A DNA stretch of 37,139 bases from JAPXRI01 sp033813635 (lineage in GTDB: Bacteria > Bacillota > Clostridia > Oscillospirales > QAMX01): the NCBI GenBank assembly GCA_033813635.1, contig JAPXRI010000029.1, positions 1 through 37,139 on the forward strand, read 5' to 3'. The first letter of the stretch is position 1, and every line of letters begins with the position of its first letter. A program made the position numbers and the translations under genes. The notes beneath the pieces were generated by a model that saw only the letters and a program-made list of their open reading frames with translations, was not told the DNA's origin and did not search any database. This document shows positions 13,734 to 23,111 of the stretch, one piece after another.

Positions 13734-15734
13734 ATGTCTGAATTTCGGATGGGTTCGTCGTATTATCCCGAGTGGTGGCCGGAGGCGCGCTGGGAAGAGG
13801 ATTTCAGAAAGATGGCCGAGCTCGGCCTGAACGTCGTCCGCATGGGCGAGTTCGCGTGGAGCTGGTATGAGCCCAGGGAGGGCGAGTACAACTTTGAGCC
13901 GATGAAAAAAGCCGTCGCGCTGGCCGGGAAATACGGGATAAAGACCGTGATGGGCACGACGACGGCGGTCTGCCCACCGTGGCTATATAAAAAGTACCCG
14001 GAGGTCAAGGGCGGAAACGAACGCGGAGACTACGGTTTCGGCGGGAGGAAGGGAAACTGCCTCTCGAGCGAGATATTTTTAAGCTACGCGAGAAAAATCG
14101 TCACGGAGCAGGCCAAAGCCTTCGGCGACGATCCGAACGTCATCGGCTGGCAGCTTGACAACGAGCCTGGCTACCCTTTCGTCTGCTACGACGACCGCTG
14201 CGAGGCCGGATTCCAAAAATGGCTGAAAGAAAAATACGGCACGATCGATAAGCTCAACGCCGCCTGGTTTACGATGATGTTTTCGAACGTTTACAACGGT
14301 TTCGACGAGATCAGGCTTCCCCTGAACGCGGCGGAGGGCGGCTGGTCGCCCGCGATGCGGCTCGACTACAGAAGATACTTCTCGTTCATCTTCAACCGTC
14401 TTCTGCGTATGGAGACGGAGATCCTCCGGAAATACATCGGCGACCGGTTTATATACACGAACTGGCCGGGAGCGAACTGGTCGGTGAGCTGCGAGGAGGC
14501 TTCGCAGTACCTCGACTACTCCGCGTGGGACAACTATGTGCCGACGCCGTACAACGATTATTACCGCTATCAGTTCCACTCCTGCATGGAGCACGACCTC
14601 TGCCGCCGGCTCTCGAACGGCAAAGGCCGGTTCCTGGTCGCCGAGCAGGCCACGGAGGCCAACGCAAACCAGCTGACCGGCATTATCCGCGCCCAGACCT
14701 GGATAAACATCGCCCACGGCGCGTTCGGCACGATGTTTTTCGAGTGGCGGAAGCCGACCGGCGGCGTCGAGCAGGGCATCAACGCGGTGCTGGCCCGGGA
14801 CGGCAGCTTCGGAGAGGCCGCGCCCGAGTTCCGAAGGCTCGCCTCCGAACTGAAGGCTCATTACGGCAAGATTGACGGCGCCGAGACGATAGCAGACGTG
14901 GCGACTGTATACTCCTACGAAAACAGCTGGGCGACGCCGGGCTGGACGGTGGACGGGGCCTACGACCAGGACTTTTTCAACGCCCACGGCGGCTTTAAAA
15001 ACGCGCTGAAGAGGAATCTCGACGTGATTTTCCCGTCGGACGATTTTTCAAAATACCGCGTCGTCGTCGCGCCGAACCTGAAAATCGTCTCGGAGGCGGA
15101 CGCGGAAAGACTTATTAGCTATGTCGCCGGCGGCGGCATTCTGGTAATCAACACAGAGTGCGGCACAAGGGATGAGTACAACAACATCCTCGAGCTCATC
15201 CAGCCCGGCCTGTTCGCGGAGATCGCAGGAGCGCAGGTTGTCTCCTCGATCTCTGTCGGCGAGATGGAAAAGGAGCAGCGCGGGACCGGCGAGGAGATCG
15301 CGGTCGAGTTTGAAAACGGCAGAAAGTTCAGGCCCATCGGTGAGATGATAAAGCTCAGGCTGACCGGCGCGGAGCCCGTAGCGGTCTACACCTGCGGAAA
15401 GCTGAAGGGAAAGCCAGCAGTAACGCTGAACAGCTACGGCAAGGGCCATGTGATGATGTTCTGCTCGAGCTCGGACGACCCGGAGTACTTCGAGGCGATG
15501 GCCTACGTGCTTGCAGAGAGATTTGGCATCAAGCCGATTTTGAACGTGCCGGATGGCGTAATCGTATCCAGCCGGGTTAAAGACGGGCAGGAGTACTTCA
15601 TTGCTGTCAACGCAAAGGAGAGCGATGTGTCGTTCACGCCCGAAATTCCGCTCTACGACGTGTTGAACGACAAAAGAATTGAAGGCAATACGATAATCAA
15701 GGGCTACGACGTACTGTTTGCGAAAAAACTGTAG
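13734..15734 (+). CDS. Beta-galactosidase, glycoside hydrolase family 42
   Basis: 666 residues, no signal peptide, so cytoplasmic. The TIM barrel opens with YYPEWWPEARWEEDFRKM and MGEFAWSWYEPREGEY. The acid/base is E144 in LDNEPGYP and the likely nucleophile E337 in MFFEWRKPTGG. A Rossmann-like trimerisation domain (about 395-600) and a small C-terminal beta domain follow, as is usual for GH42. It releases terminal beta-galactose from small oligosaccharides. GGAG precedes the start at 13734; the upstream ATG at 13689 lies in the -10 box. No sugar transporter adjoins it, so the substrate source is not obvious. Confidence 0.93.
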   Translation: MSEFRMGSSYYPEWWPEARWEEDFRKMAELGLNVVRMGEFAWSWYEPREGEYNFEPMKKAVALAGKYGIKTVMGTTTAVCPPWLYKKYPEVKGGNERGDYGFGGRKGNCLSSEIFLSYARKIVTEQAKAFGDDPNVIGWQLDNEPGYPFVCYDDRCEAGFQKWLKEKYGTIDKLNAAWFTMMFSNVYNGFDEIRLPLNAAEGGWSPAMRLDYRRYFSFIFNRLLRMETEILRKYIGDRFIYTNWPGANWSVSCEEASQYLDYSAWDNYVPTPYNDYYRYQFHSCMEHDLCRRLSNGKGRFLVAEQATEANANQLTGIIRAQTWINIAHGAFGTMFFEWRKPTGGVEQGINAVLARDGSFGEAAPEFRRLASELKAHYGKIDGAETIADVATVYSYENSWATPGWTVDGAYDQDFFNAHGGFKNALKRNLDVIFPSDDFSKYRVVVAPNLKIVSEADAERLISYVAGGGILVINTECGTRDEYNNILELIQPGLFAEIAGAQVVSSISVGEMEKEQRGTGEEIAVEFENGRKFRPIGEMIKLRLTGAEPVAVYTCGKLKGKPAVTLNSYGKGHVMMFCSSSDDPEYFEAMAYVLAERFGIKPILNVPDGVIVSSRVKDGQEYFIAVNAKESDVSFTPEIPLYDVLNDKRIEGNTIIKGYDVLFAKKL

Positions 15735-15757
15735 CTATAATAAGTAGCTATAATAAG
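15732..15757. repeat. 13-bp tandem duplication at the GH42 stop codon
   Basis: TAGCTATAATAAG occurs twice in direct succession (15732-15744, 15745-15757). The first three bases are the GH42 stop codon. Confidence 0.9.
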
Positions 15758-15759
15758 AT

Positions 15760-15785
15760 GAGCCGCCGGATAAAACCGGCGGCTC
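15760..15785. terminator. Hairpin between GH42 and deoC
   Basis: GAGCCGCCGG (15760-15769) pairs perfectly with CCGGCGGCTC (15776-15785). It lies between convergent genes. T-runs are short on both sides. Confidence 0.6.
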
Positions 15786-15790
15786 CGCTA

Positions 15791-16453
15791 TTATTTGCTT
15801 GTGCGGCGTTCCTTCAAAATTTTCACAATCCGGCTGGTGCCGAGCCGGGAGGCGCCGAGGGCGATGAACTTCTCCGCGTCGTCCAGCGTCTTTATTCCGC
15901 CCGCGGCCTTAATCTTCACGCCGGGACCGATGTGGCGGGCAAACAGCGCCACGTCGTCGAACGTGGCCCCGCCGGTGGAAAACCCCGTCGAGGTCTTGAT
16001 GTAGTCCGCGCGGGACTCGGTGACGACGCGGCACATCTCGATTTTTTCCTCCTCGGTGAGAAGGCAGGTCTCGACGATCACCTTGAGCACCCTCCCCGCG
16101 GCGGCCTCTCTGACCGCTCTGATTTCGTCCAGAATGTCGGAATAGCGTTTTTCCTTAACGAAGCCTAGGTTGATTACCATGTCGATCTCGCTGGCGCCGT
16201 TTGAAACCGCGTCGGCGGTTTCGAAAACCTTGGCTTTCGTAGTCGCGTAGCCGTTCGGAAAGCCGATTACGGTGCAGACCGGCAGCCTGCCCCCGAGAAA
16301 ATCGGCAGCCCTCTTGACAAAGGAGGGCGGTATGCAGACGGAGGCCGTTTTAAACTCAAGCCCGTCCTCGCAAAGGGCCTTGATGCCCGCCCATGCGGCG
16401 TCGGGCGAGAGCAGGGTGTGGTCGACCTTTTCCAAAATAGCGTTGATATCCAT
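15791..16453 (-). CDS. deoC: Deoxyribose-phosphate aldolase
   Basis: 220 residues, the usual length. It splits 2-deoxyribose 5-phosphate into glyceraldehyde 3-phosphate and acetaldehyde in nucleoside breakdown. The Schiff-base lysine is K153 in DYIKTSTGFSTGGAT, with D91 in EIDMVIN and K182 in VKIKAAGG as the other catalytic residues. GGAAG precedes ATG 16453. It is divergent from the carboxypeptidase gene, with 72 bases between. Confidence 0.96.
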   Translation of the reverse strand: MDINAILEKVDHTLLSPDAAWAGIKALCEDGLEFKTASVCIPPSFVKRAADFLGGRLPVCTVIGFPNGYATTKAKVFETADAVSNGASEIDMVINLGFVKEKRYSDILDEIRAVREAAAGRVLKVIVETCLLTEEEKIEMCRVVTESRADYIKTSTGFSTGGATFDDVALFARHIGPGVKIKAAGGIKTLDDAEKFIALGASRLGTSRIVKILKERRTSK

Positions 16454-16525
16454 TGACTGCTTCCTTTCTTTTTAACCGATATTGTAGTAGAATAAAGCAT
16501 AATAATGATGCAAGGTGGTATCCGA

Positions 16526-18028
16526 ATGACGGTAAACGAGGCTCAAAACGCGCTGAAAGAGCTCCAACTCAAGACGTACGCGTACAAACACGCGATGAAC
16601 ATGATATATTACGACAGCGTCACCGCCGCGCCCGGCGACACGGCGGAGGGCAGGGGAGAGGCCCTCGGGATACTGTCGGGCGAGGCCTACAGGCTCACGG
16701 CGGGCGAGGAGACCGGGGAGCTTTTAAACTTTCTGACGGAAAAAAAGGCGGAGATAGGCTTTCAGCGCGCCAGAGAGGTGGAGCTGCTCAAAAGGGAGTA
16801 TGACCGCGACGTCAAGATCCCGAAGGATGAGTACGTGGTGTACCGGAAGCTCTTGAACGAATCGGAAAACGTCTGGCAGAGGGCAAAGGTTGAAAACAAT
16901 TTCGCCGCCTTCGCCCCCTATATCGAGAAGATCGTCGAAACCCAAAAGCGTTTTTCGGCATACATCTGCAGCGGGCTCGACCCATACGACAATATGCTCG
17001 ACAGGCACGAGCGGGGCATGCGGCGGGCCTCCCTCGATAAATTTTTTGAAGTCCTGCGCAAAACAATCGTCCCGCTGGTCATAGAGATCATAAAATCGGG
17101 AACTCAGCCGGACGACGGCTTTCTGTACCGGCGCTACCCGGCGGAGGGCCAGCGCGCGGTCGCGAAGTACCTGATGGGGGTCATGGGCATCGACGAGAAG
17201 CACTGCGCCCTGGGGGAGACGCTGCACCCGTTTACGCTGGAGTTCAACAAGAAGGACGTCCGCATCACGACGAACTACCACGAGAATATGCTGCATAGCT
17301 CTATTTACTCGGTAATCCACGAGGGCGGCCACGCGCTCTACGAGCTGAACATCGGCGACGAGCTGCAATACACCTGCGCCGCCGAAGGCGTCTCGATGGG
17401 CATCCATGAGAGCCAGTCCCGCCTGTACGAAAACATCATAGGCCGGAGCCGCGCCTTTATCGGGCTTATCTTGCCTAAGCTCAAATCAATTTTCCCCGAG
17501 CAGCTCGACGGCGTGACGGCGGAGGCCTTTTACCGCGCCGTAAACAAGAGCGTTCCGTCGCTGATAAGGACCGAGGCGGACGAGCTGACATACTGCCTGC
17601 ATGTGATGGTGAGGTATGAGATCGAAAAGGCGCTGTTTGACGGCTCCGTGCGTGTTGCCGACCTGCCCGAGGTCTGGAACCTAAAAATGCGCGAATACCT
17701 CGGCGTCGAGGTGCCGGACGATGCCCGCGGCGTGCTTCAGGACTCCCACTGGAGCGGCGGGGACTTCGGCTATTTCCCCTCCTACGCCGTCGGCAGCGCC
17801 TATTCCGCGCAGATCGCCGCACGCATGCGAAAGGAAGTCGATATCGAAGCCTGCGTGAGCTCCGGTGACCTAAGGACGATCACGGCGTGGCTGACGGACA
17901 AAATCTACCGCTACGGACGCCTTTACGACCCTTCGGAGCTTCTGGAACGCTGCTGCGGCGAGCCGTTCGATCCGTCGTACTATACGAGATATCTATCCGA
18001 TAAATTTTCCGAGCTCTACGGGCTGTAA
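16526..18028 (+). CDS. Metallocarboxypeptidase, family M32 (Taq carboxypeptidase type)
   Basis: 500 residues, the normal size. The zinc site HEGGH is at 265-269, followed by the family motif IHESQSR with H294-E295. It removes C-terminal residues from peptides in the cytoplasm using a divalent metal. The ATG at 16526 is chosen because AAGGTGG lies six to eight bases before it; the frame opens at 16505 without a ribosome site. Single gene. Confidence 0.94.
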   Translation: MTVNEAQNALKELQLKTYAYKHAMNMIYYDSVTAAPGDTAEGRGEALGILSGEAYRLTAGEETGELLNFLTEKKAEIGFQRAREVELLKREYDRDVKIPKDEYVVYRKLLNESENVWQRAKVENNFAAFAPYIEKIVETQKRFSAYICSGLDPYDNMLDRHERGMRRASLDKFFEVLRKTIVPLVIEIIKSGTQPDDGFLYRRYPAEGQRAVAKYLMGVMGIDEKHCALGETLHPFTLEFNKKDVRITTNYHENMLHSSIYSVIHEGGHALYELNIGDELQYTCAAEGVSMGIHESQSRLYENIIGRSRAFIGLILPKLKSIFPEQLDGVTAEAFYRAVNKSVPSLIRTEADELTYCLHVMVRYEIEKALFDGSVRVADLPEVWNLKMREYLGVEVPDDARGVLQDSHWSGGDFGYFPSYAVGSAYSAQIAARMRKEVDIEACVSSGDLRTITAWLTDKIYRYGRLYDPSELLERCCGEPFDPSYYTRYLSDKFSELYGL

Positions 18029-18159
18029 GGCGCGGTGTAAAAAAATTACGTTTTCGTTTACTTTTTTTTCATAATATCTTAACCTGAATGCGGAAATTAT
18101 AGTCTATTATATAATCACGGCGAACGGAAAGCAAGATACCTGAAAAGGAGAGTATAAAT

Positions 18160-19314
18160 ATGGAAAACTACAATGCGGCGGTGACAGAAGCAAAGAAGCG
18201 CAGGATACCGAACCTGACTAAAATCGTTGCGGTGTGCCTCTCGTGCCTGCTGCTCTGCGCGCTGACGGTTGGCGGAACGCTGCTTGTGTCGGAATCGATA
18301 ACCCTTAAAAAGACAAACGGACAGCTGCAGCTTACGACTCAGTCGCATTCAATCTCGACGATTGCGAATGTCGAGGGAGGGCAGATGACCTCCTCGCAGA
18401 TTTACGAGAAGTACGTAAACTCGGTTGTGGGTATAACGACAAAGGGTATGACCACGAACATATTCGGCCAGACGACGGATTTTGCCGCCTCGGGCTCGGG
18501 CTTTGTGATCACATCTGACGGCTATATCGTCACAAACAACCATGTGGTGGAGGACGGAAAACAGTTCACCGTGGCGTTTGTCGACGGGACGGAGTACGAA
18601 GCCAAGGTCGTCGGCACGGACAATGAAAACGACATCGCGCTCTTGAAAATCGACGCCTCCGGCCTGACTCCGGTTGTGATCGGCGACAGCGACGATCTGG
18701 TGGTGGGCGAAGAGATCTGCACGATAGGCAACCCGCTGGGCGAGCTCACGTTCTCGCTCTCGAAAGGCGTCGTCAGCGCGCTCCACAGAGTAATCGACAT
18801 GGGCGACGGCTACGCGCTCAACATGTTCCAGATGGACGCCGCGGTCAACTCCGGCAACTCCGGCGGCCCCGTGTTTAACAGCTACGGCGAGGTAATCGGC
18901 GTGACGACGGCGAAATACTCCGATACCGGCATCGAGGGGCTCGGCTTCGGGCTTCCGATCAACGACGTAATCGCGGAGGTCAACGACCTGAAGGAATACG
19001 GCTACGTCAGGGGCAGACCCTATTTCGGCATCAGCGTCAGCACGGCCACGACCTACACGGACCCGCGCTTCGGCGATACCTACGGCGTGGCCGGCGCGAG
19101 AGTCGAAGCGGTGGACCAGGCGAGCTACGCCGAGAAAGCGGGATTGAAGGTAGGAGACATCATCACAAAGATTGACGAAACGGAGATCAAGACATATACC
19201 GATCTGGTAAGCGCGAAATCCAACTACAAAGCCGGCGACAACGCGGTGCTTACGGTATACCGAAACGGGCAGACGCTTACGCTGAACATCACTTTTGACG
19301 AGAAAAAATCCTGA
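18160..19314 (+). CDS. HtrA/DegP-like membrane-anchored serine protease
   Basis: 384 residues: cytoplasmic tail of about 20, one transmembrane helix (about 22-44), a trypsin-like domain and a single PDZ domain (about 285-380). The triad is H128 in TNNHVV, D158 in ENDIALL and S234 in SGNSGGPV. This is the Firmicute S1C form that degrades misfolded proteins at the outer face of the membrane. AAAGGAGAG precedes ATG. A TATAAT at 18110-18115 is likely its -10 box, but no good -35 box stands at the right distance, which would fit an activator or another sigma factor. Confidence 0.94.
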   Translation: MENYNAAVTEAKKRRIPNLTKIVAVCLSCLLLCALTVGGTLLVSESITLKKTNGQLQLTTQSHSISTIANVEGGQMTSSQIYEKYVNSVVGITTKGMTTNIFGQTTDFAASGSGFVITSDGYIVTNNHVVEDGKQFTVAFVDGTEYEAKVVGTDNENDIALLKIDASGLTPVVIGDSDDLVVGEEICTIGNPLGELTFSLSKGVVSALHRVIDMGDGYALNMFQMDAAVNSGNSGGPVFNSYGEVIGVTTAKYSDTGIEGLGFGLPINDVIAEVNDLKEYGYVRGRPYFGISVSTATTYTDPRFGDTYGVAGARVEAVDQASYAEKAGLKVGDIITKIDETEIKTYTDLVSAKSNYKAGDNAVLTVYRNGQTLTLNITFDEKKS

Positions 19315-19353
19315 CATCCGATGTGCCTTTTCATAAACCTCTTAAATCCATAC

Positions 19354-19380
19354 AAAAACCGGGCCTTGCGCCCGGTTTTT
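19354..19380. terminator. Bidirectional terminator between htrA and the YtvI-like gene
   Basis: AAAAACCGGGC (19354-19364) pairs perfectly with GCCCGGTTTTT (19370-19380) around a 5-base loop. Both strands have the U-run. Confidence 0.92.
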
Positions 19381-19384
19381 GTTT

Positions 19385-20488
19385 TCACTGTATACGGTTG
19401 CTGTTTAAATCCGGCAGGTCATCGGTTTCCCAGAGCCGGATGTATTTCCATTTGTTCAGCTGAATCAGGGTGAGCAGCACCAGCGGCAGGAAAAACATGC
19501 CTAGAAATCCGTACATGCGAAAGCCGACATAGAGGGAGAACAGCGTGACAAGCGGGTGCATGCCTATCTGAATGCCGACCACGTTCGGCTCCAGCATGTT
19601 CCTGACGGCGAGGATCACGATATAGATTACGGCGAGGCCGATCGCGAGACTGAAATCCCCCAGCGCAAGGGAGACGAGCGCCCAGGGTATCAGCACCGTC
19701 CCCGCACCGAGCACCGGCAGAAAGTCGATCAGGCAGATCAGCAGCGCGATAAGGAACGCGTAGCGCAGCCTGAGGATCAGAAATCCGATCAAAAGCTCCG
19801 TAAAGCACACGCTGCAGAGGATAAGCTGCGCCTTGAGCCATTTGAACAGGGTGCCGAACAGGTGCCTGTATGTCCTGTCGATTTTCTCGTAGAGCGAAGG
19901 CTTGACGAGCTTTTTGATAAACTCGCCGATGTTTTCGTTGTCCAGCACAAATAAAAATGTCGACACAATTGTGGCTATGATCGAGAGAATCAGCATCGGC
20001 AGCGAACCCGCGGCGTTCAGAAGGGGGACGATCAGGAGCTTTATGAAATCTATTTTCTCCGGCATCGCGTTTATCGCGTTTTTCAGACTGTCCGCGACGG
20101 AGGAGGGCAGCCTGTCGATGAATGTTAGGAGCCTGTCCCATGTAGCGGTTATCTTGGCAGCGGCGTTTTGATATGTCTCCGAGAGCCCGGCGAGAAAGGG
20201 CACCAGACGGGTGTATATAAAAAACACGGTCAGGCCGACCGCCAGGAGGCACAGTATGATGACGATAACGCTCGCCGCGATCGACGAGATTTTTCTATGG
20301 AGCTTCAGCTTTTTCTCGAATTGCCTGCCGAGCGGGAGCGCCATCCTGGAAAGCAGAAATCCGATGATAAACGGAAAAATCCATTTGAGAACATATTCCA
20401 TCATGAATTTAAACGCGAGGCACCCGAGAATAATATAAATAATAATGATGATCGGCTTGATCAGCTTGTACAATGACTGCTTTTCCAT
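19385..20488 (-). CDS. AI-2E/PerM family membrane protein, YtvI-like
   Basis: 367 residues with about eight hydrophobic segments and the family's C-terminal region (QIGMHPLVTLFSLYVGFRMY, then GFLGMFFLPL). Length and pattern match sporulation protein YtvI of Bacillus and Clostridia, though the family also includes exporters and antiporters of other function. The start at 20488 (MEKQSLY) is chosen because AAGGGG is six bases before it; the ATG at 20494 touches that site. Convergent with htrA and divergent from the homoserine dehydrogenase gene. Confidence 0.85.
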   Translation of the reverse strand: MEKQSLYKLIKPIIIIIYIILGCLAFKFMMEYVLKWIFPFIIGFLLSRMALPLGRQFEKKLKLHRKISSIAASVIVIILCLLAVGLTVFFIYTRLVPFLAGLSETYQNAAAKITATWDRLLTFIDRLPSSVADSLKNAINAMPEKIDFIKLLIVPLLNAAGSLPMLILSIIATIVSTFLFVLDNENIGEFIKKLVKPSLYEKIDRTYRHLFGTLFKWLKAQLILCSVCFTELLIGFLILRLRYAFLIALLICLIDFLPVLGAGTVLIPWALVSLALGDFSLAIGLAVIYIVILAVRNMLEPNVVGIQIGMHPLVTLFSLYVGFRMYGFLGMFFLPLVLLTLIQLNKWKYIRLWETDDLPDLNSNRIQ

Positions 20489-20604
20489 AGTCATCCCCTT
20501 AAATTTTAGAAAGAAGTTGCCCGTAAAAAACACCGATAATACAATTATACCGTATTTCACGAAAAAAATAAAGCCTGCCTGTTTAGGCGCAATTTGCTTG
20601 CTGC

Positions 20605-20633
20605 TTGAGAATTCCGGGATAATGTGGTAAAAT
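20605..20633 (+). promoter_or_regulatory. Promoter of the homoserine dehydrogenase gene
   Basis: TTGAGA (20605-20610), 17 bp, TAAAAT (20628-20633). The leader is about 60 bases and shows no riboswitch fold. Confidence 0.7.
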
Positions 20634-20698
20634 AGTAAATCATATTTGTATACGGATACGGAATACGAATCGGTATTGCCGGGAAATGGAGCGTTTAT

Positions 20699-21943
20699 AT
20701 GGCGGGAGTTGCGGTGTTAGGCTACGGCGTTGTCGGGAGCGGAGTCGTGGATGTAATTGAAAAACACAGAAAAATGATTTCCGCGCGGGCCGGTCAGGAT
20801 ATCCGCGTAAAATACATCCTCGATATCCGCGATTTTCCGGACAGCCCGTACAGGGATAAGTTCGTAAAGGATTTTTCGCTTATCGAGTCCGACCCGGAGG
20901 TCACCACGGTGGTGGAGACGATAGGCGGCACTCGCGCGGCCTACGAGTTCACAAAACGGGCGCTGCTGGCGGGAAAAAACGTCGTTACGTCGAATAAGGA
21001 GCTTGTGGCGGCGAAGGCTGTGGAGTTTTTCAAGCTCGCGGCGGACAAAAACGTCAACTACCTGTTCGAGGCGAGCGTCGGCGGCGGCATACCTGTGATC
21101 CGTCCGATCAACCAGTGCCTCGCGGCCAACGAGATCACGGAGATTTACGGCATTCTCAACGGGACGACGAACTATATCCTCACCCGGATGATTAAGGCCG
21201 GGCTGTCGTTCGACGATGCGCTCAAGGAGGCGCAGGCCCTCGGCTATGCCGAGGCGAACCCGGCCGCCGACATCGACGGCGAGGACGCCTGCCGGAAAAT
21301 CTGCATCCTCTCGTCCCTGGCCTTCGGCTTCCACGTCTACCCCGACATGGTGAGAATCGAGGGAATCAAGCATATCGCGCCGGAGGATATCGCGTTCGGT
21401 GACGCGATGAAGATGAAGATAAAGCTATTGGGCAGGTCGCAGAAAATTTCGGACGGCGTAATCTATGTTTCCGTCGCGCCCTACCTGGTGCCGGACACGT
21501 CCCCGCTGGCGACGATCGACGGCGTTTTCAACGGAATCATCGTCAGGGGCGACTCCGTCGGGGAAGTTATGTTCTACGGACAGGGCGCCGGCAAATACCC
21601 GACGGCCAGCGCCGTGGTCGCCGACGTGATTGACGCGGCCAAGCACGCCCGCGCGCGGAAATGGATGGACTGGGAGGAGGGCTCTCCTGAGCATATCTCG
21701 AACTGCCGCCTTGTCAGGCACGACTATATGATCCGCGTGAGGGACGATAATCTCTCCCGGGTCTTCCAAAAATCCGGGGATATTTTCGGAGAAATCACTC
21801 CGATAGACTGCCCGAACACCAGCATTTTCGACGGCGCTTTCACGGTCAAGGATATGCCCGAGGGCGTGCTGCTCGAAAAAATCGGCGAGCTTGACAACGC
21901 CTTTGAAGCGCCGGTCGTCCAGAACAAGCTGATGCTGTTGTAA
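20699..21943 (+). CDS. hom: Homoserine dehydrogenase
   Basis: 414 residues. It reduces aspartate semialdehyde to homoserine on the way to threonine and methionine. A Rossmann fold starts at once (VAVLGYGVVGSGV). TSNKELVAAK, EASVGGGIPVI and GILNGTTNYILT follow, and the catalytic block GYAEANPAADIDGEDACRK. The last 75 residues look like an ACT regulatory domain (HDYMIRVRDDNLSRVFQKSG), so feedback control by threonine is likely. GGAG precedes ATG 20699. thrB, thrC and aspartokinase are not adjacent. Confidence 0.95.
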   Translation: MAGVAVLGYGVVGSGVVDVIEKHRKMISARAGQDIRVKYILDIRDFPDSPYRDKFVKDFSLIESDPEVTTVVETIGGTRAAYEFTKRALLAGKNVVTSNKELVAAKAVEFFKLAADKNVNYLFEASVGGGIPVIRPINQCLAANEITEIYGILNGTTNYILTRMIKAGLSFDDALKEAQALGYAEANPAADIDGEDACRKICILSSLAFGFHVYPDMVRIEGIKHIAPEDIAFGDAMKMKIKLLGRSQKISDGVIYVSVAPYLVPDTSPLATIDGVFNGIIVRGDSVGEVMFYGQGAGKYPTASAVVADVIDAAKHARARKWMDWEEGSPEHISNCRLVRHDYMIRVRDDNLSRVFQKSGDIFGEITPIDCPNTSIFDGAFTVKDMPEGVLLEKIGELDNAFEAPVVQNKLMLL

Positions 21944-22051
21944 TGCCGATATCCGATGGATAAACGGTTAAAATTCGCGATTGACCCAATATATCGGAGT
22001 TGTTGACGCGGGTTTTAACCTGAATAAAAATTATTATAAGGGGTCTTAAAA

Positions 22052-23041
22052 ATGGACAAAGAAGTCAGAATCGCGATGGCAGGTCTTGCACACGATCACG
22101 GCACCGGTTTTCTCCGCCAGGCGCTGAAATACAAGAATGTGAAAATTCTCGGCTTTTTCGACAACGACAATCCGGCGAACGCCGCCAAGGCGTCGCTTGA
22201 GTTCAACGCCCCGGTCTATACGGACATTAACGAGCTGTTCTCCAAGGGCGCCAACACGCTCCTGACCGCGCGCATCAACGCCGACAAGCCGGAGTACATC
22301 ATCAAGGCGCTGAACGCCGGCATCGGAGTAATCGCGGACAAGCCGATGGCGACGACGCTGGCGGACCTGAAAAAAATTGAGGCCGCTGCAAATAAGACCG
22401 GCGCGCGCATTTTCCTTATGCTGTCCGAGCGCTACGGGCCGGCCGTCTATACGGCTAAAAAGCTGATCGACAGCGGCGCGATCGGGACGGTGGTGCAGCA
22501 GTACCTTGTCCGCCCGCACCGCCTCCGTCCGGAGGGCCGGCCCGATTGGATGTTTGACAGGAAGAAGTACGGCGGCATCATCAACGACATCGGCGTGCAC
22601 GATTTCGACCTGGCGCGGTTCTTCTCCGGCGCGGAGATTAACAGGGTCCTGTCCGCCCATGTGTCGAATATGCGCTTTACGCAGTATCCGGATTTCTGCG
22701 ACAACGGCATGGCTATGGTGGAGATGTCCAACGGCGGCTCGGCCACGGTCAGCGTCAACTGGCTGACGCCCGACGCCTACCACGCCCACGGCGACACCCG
22801 TTTCTTCATTATCGGCACCCGGGGCGCGATCGACGTCTCGACGGTGGAAAGGACCGTCCGCGTCTGCACCGATGAAAAAGACGTTTATTTCGCCGAAATC
22901 GAAACCCCGCCGGTCACCTGCGAGGAGGATGCCCTCGCCGCTATGGCGGACCCCGCCTACACCCCTGTCGTGAGCACGGCCGACGGGATAAAAGCGACAA
23001 GAGCAGCGCTTGACGCCCAGGCTTTATCTGAAAAAAAGTAA
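22052..23041 (+). CDS. Gfo/Idh/MocA family oxidoreductase
   Basis: 329 residues. An N-terminal NAD(P) fold (RIAMAGLAHDHG) is followed by the family motif as DKPMA (instead of EKP, about residue 95) and a C-terminal alpha/beta domain with IGVHDFDLARFFSG, whose His-Asp pair is at the usual catalytic place. The family oxidises or isomerises sugars and inositols; the substrate here is unknown. AAGGGG precedes ATG. A long hairpin ends the unit. It may be a separate gene from hom, 108 bases upstream. Confidence 0.9.
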   Translation: MDKEVRIAMAGLAHDHGTGFLRQALKYKNVKILGFFDNDNPANAAKASLEFNAPVYTDINELFSKGANTLLTARINADKPEYIIKALNAGIGVIADKPMATTLADLKKIEAAANKTGARIFLMLSERYGPAVYTAKKLIDSGAIGTVVQQYLVRPHRLRPEGRPDWMFDRKKYGGIINDIGVHDFDLARFFSGAEINRVLSAHVSNMRFTQYPDFCDNGMAMVEMSNGGSATVSVNWLTPDAYHAHGDTRFFIIGTRGAIDVSTVERTVRVCTDEKDVYFAEIETPPVTCEEDALAAMADPAYTPVVSTADGIKATRAALDAQALSEKK

Positions 23042-23066
23042 AACACATATCTGTCCGATATAAAAG

Positions 23067-23098
23067 ACCACCGCGGCGGAAGTTTCCGCCGCGGTGGT
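23067..23098. terminator. Bidirectional terminator-like hairpin
   Basis: ACCACCGCGGCGGAA (23067-23081) pairs perfectly with TTCCGCCGCGGTGGT (23084-23098). On the minus strand CTTTTAT follows, on the plus strand TTTACG. It separates convergent genes. Confidence 0.8.
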
Positions 23099-23111
23099 TT
23101 ACGTTCCGGAT

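Noticed and set aside
14079..14987. A 302-codon open frame antisense to the GH42 gene
   Set aside because: Shadow of the GH42 reading frame; Arg/Val-rich with no motifs or ribosome site.
18349..19317. A 322-codon open frame antisense to htrA
   Set aside because: Complete overlap with a gene that has an intact catalytic triad; the antisense protein has no recognisable domain.
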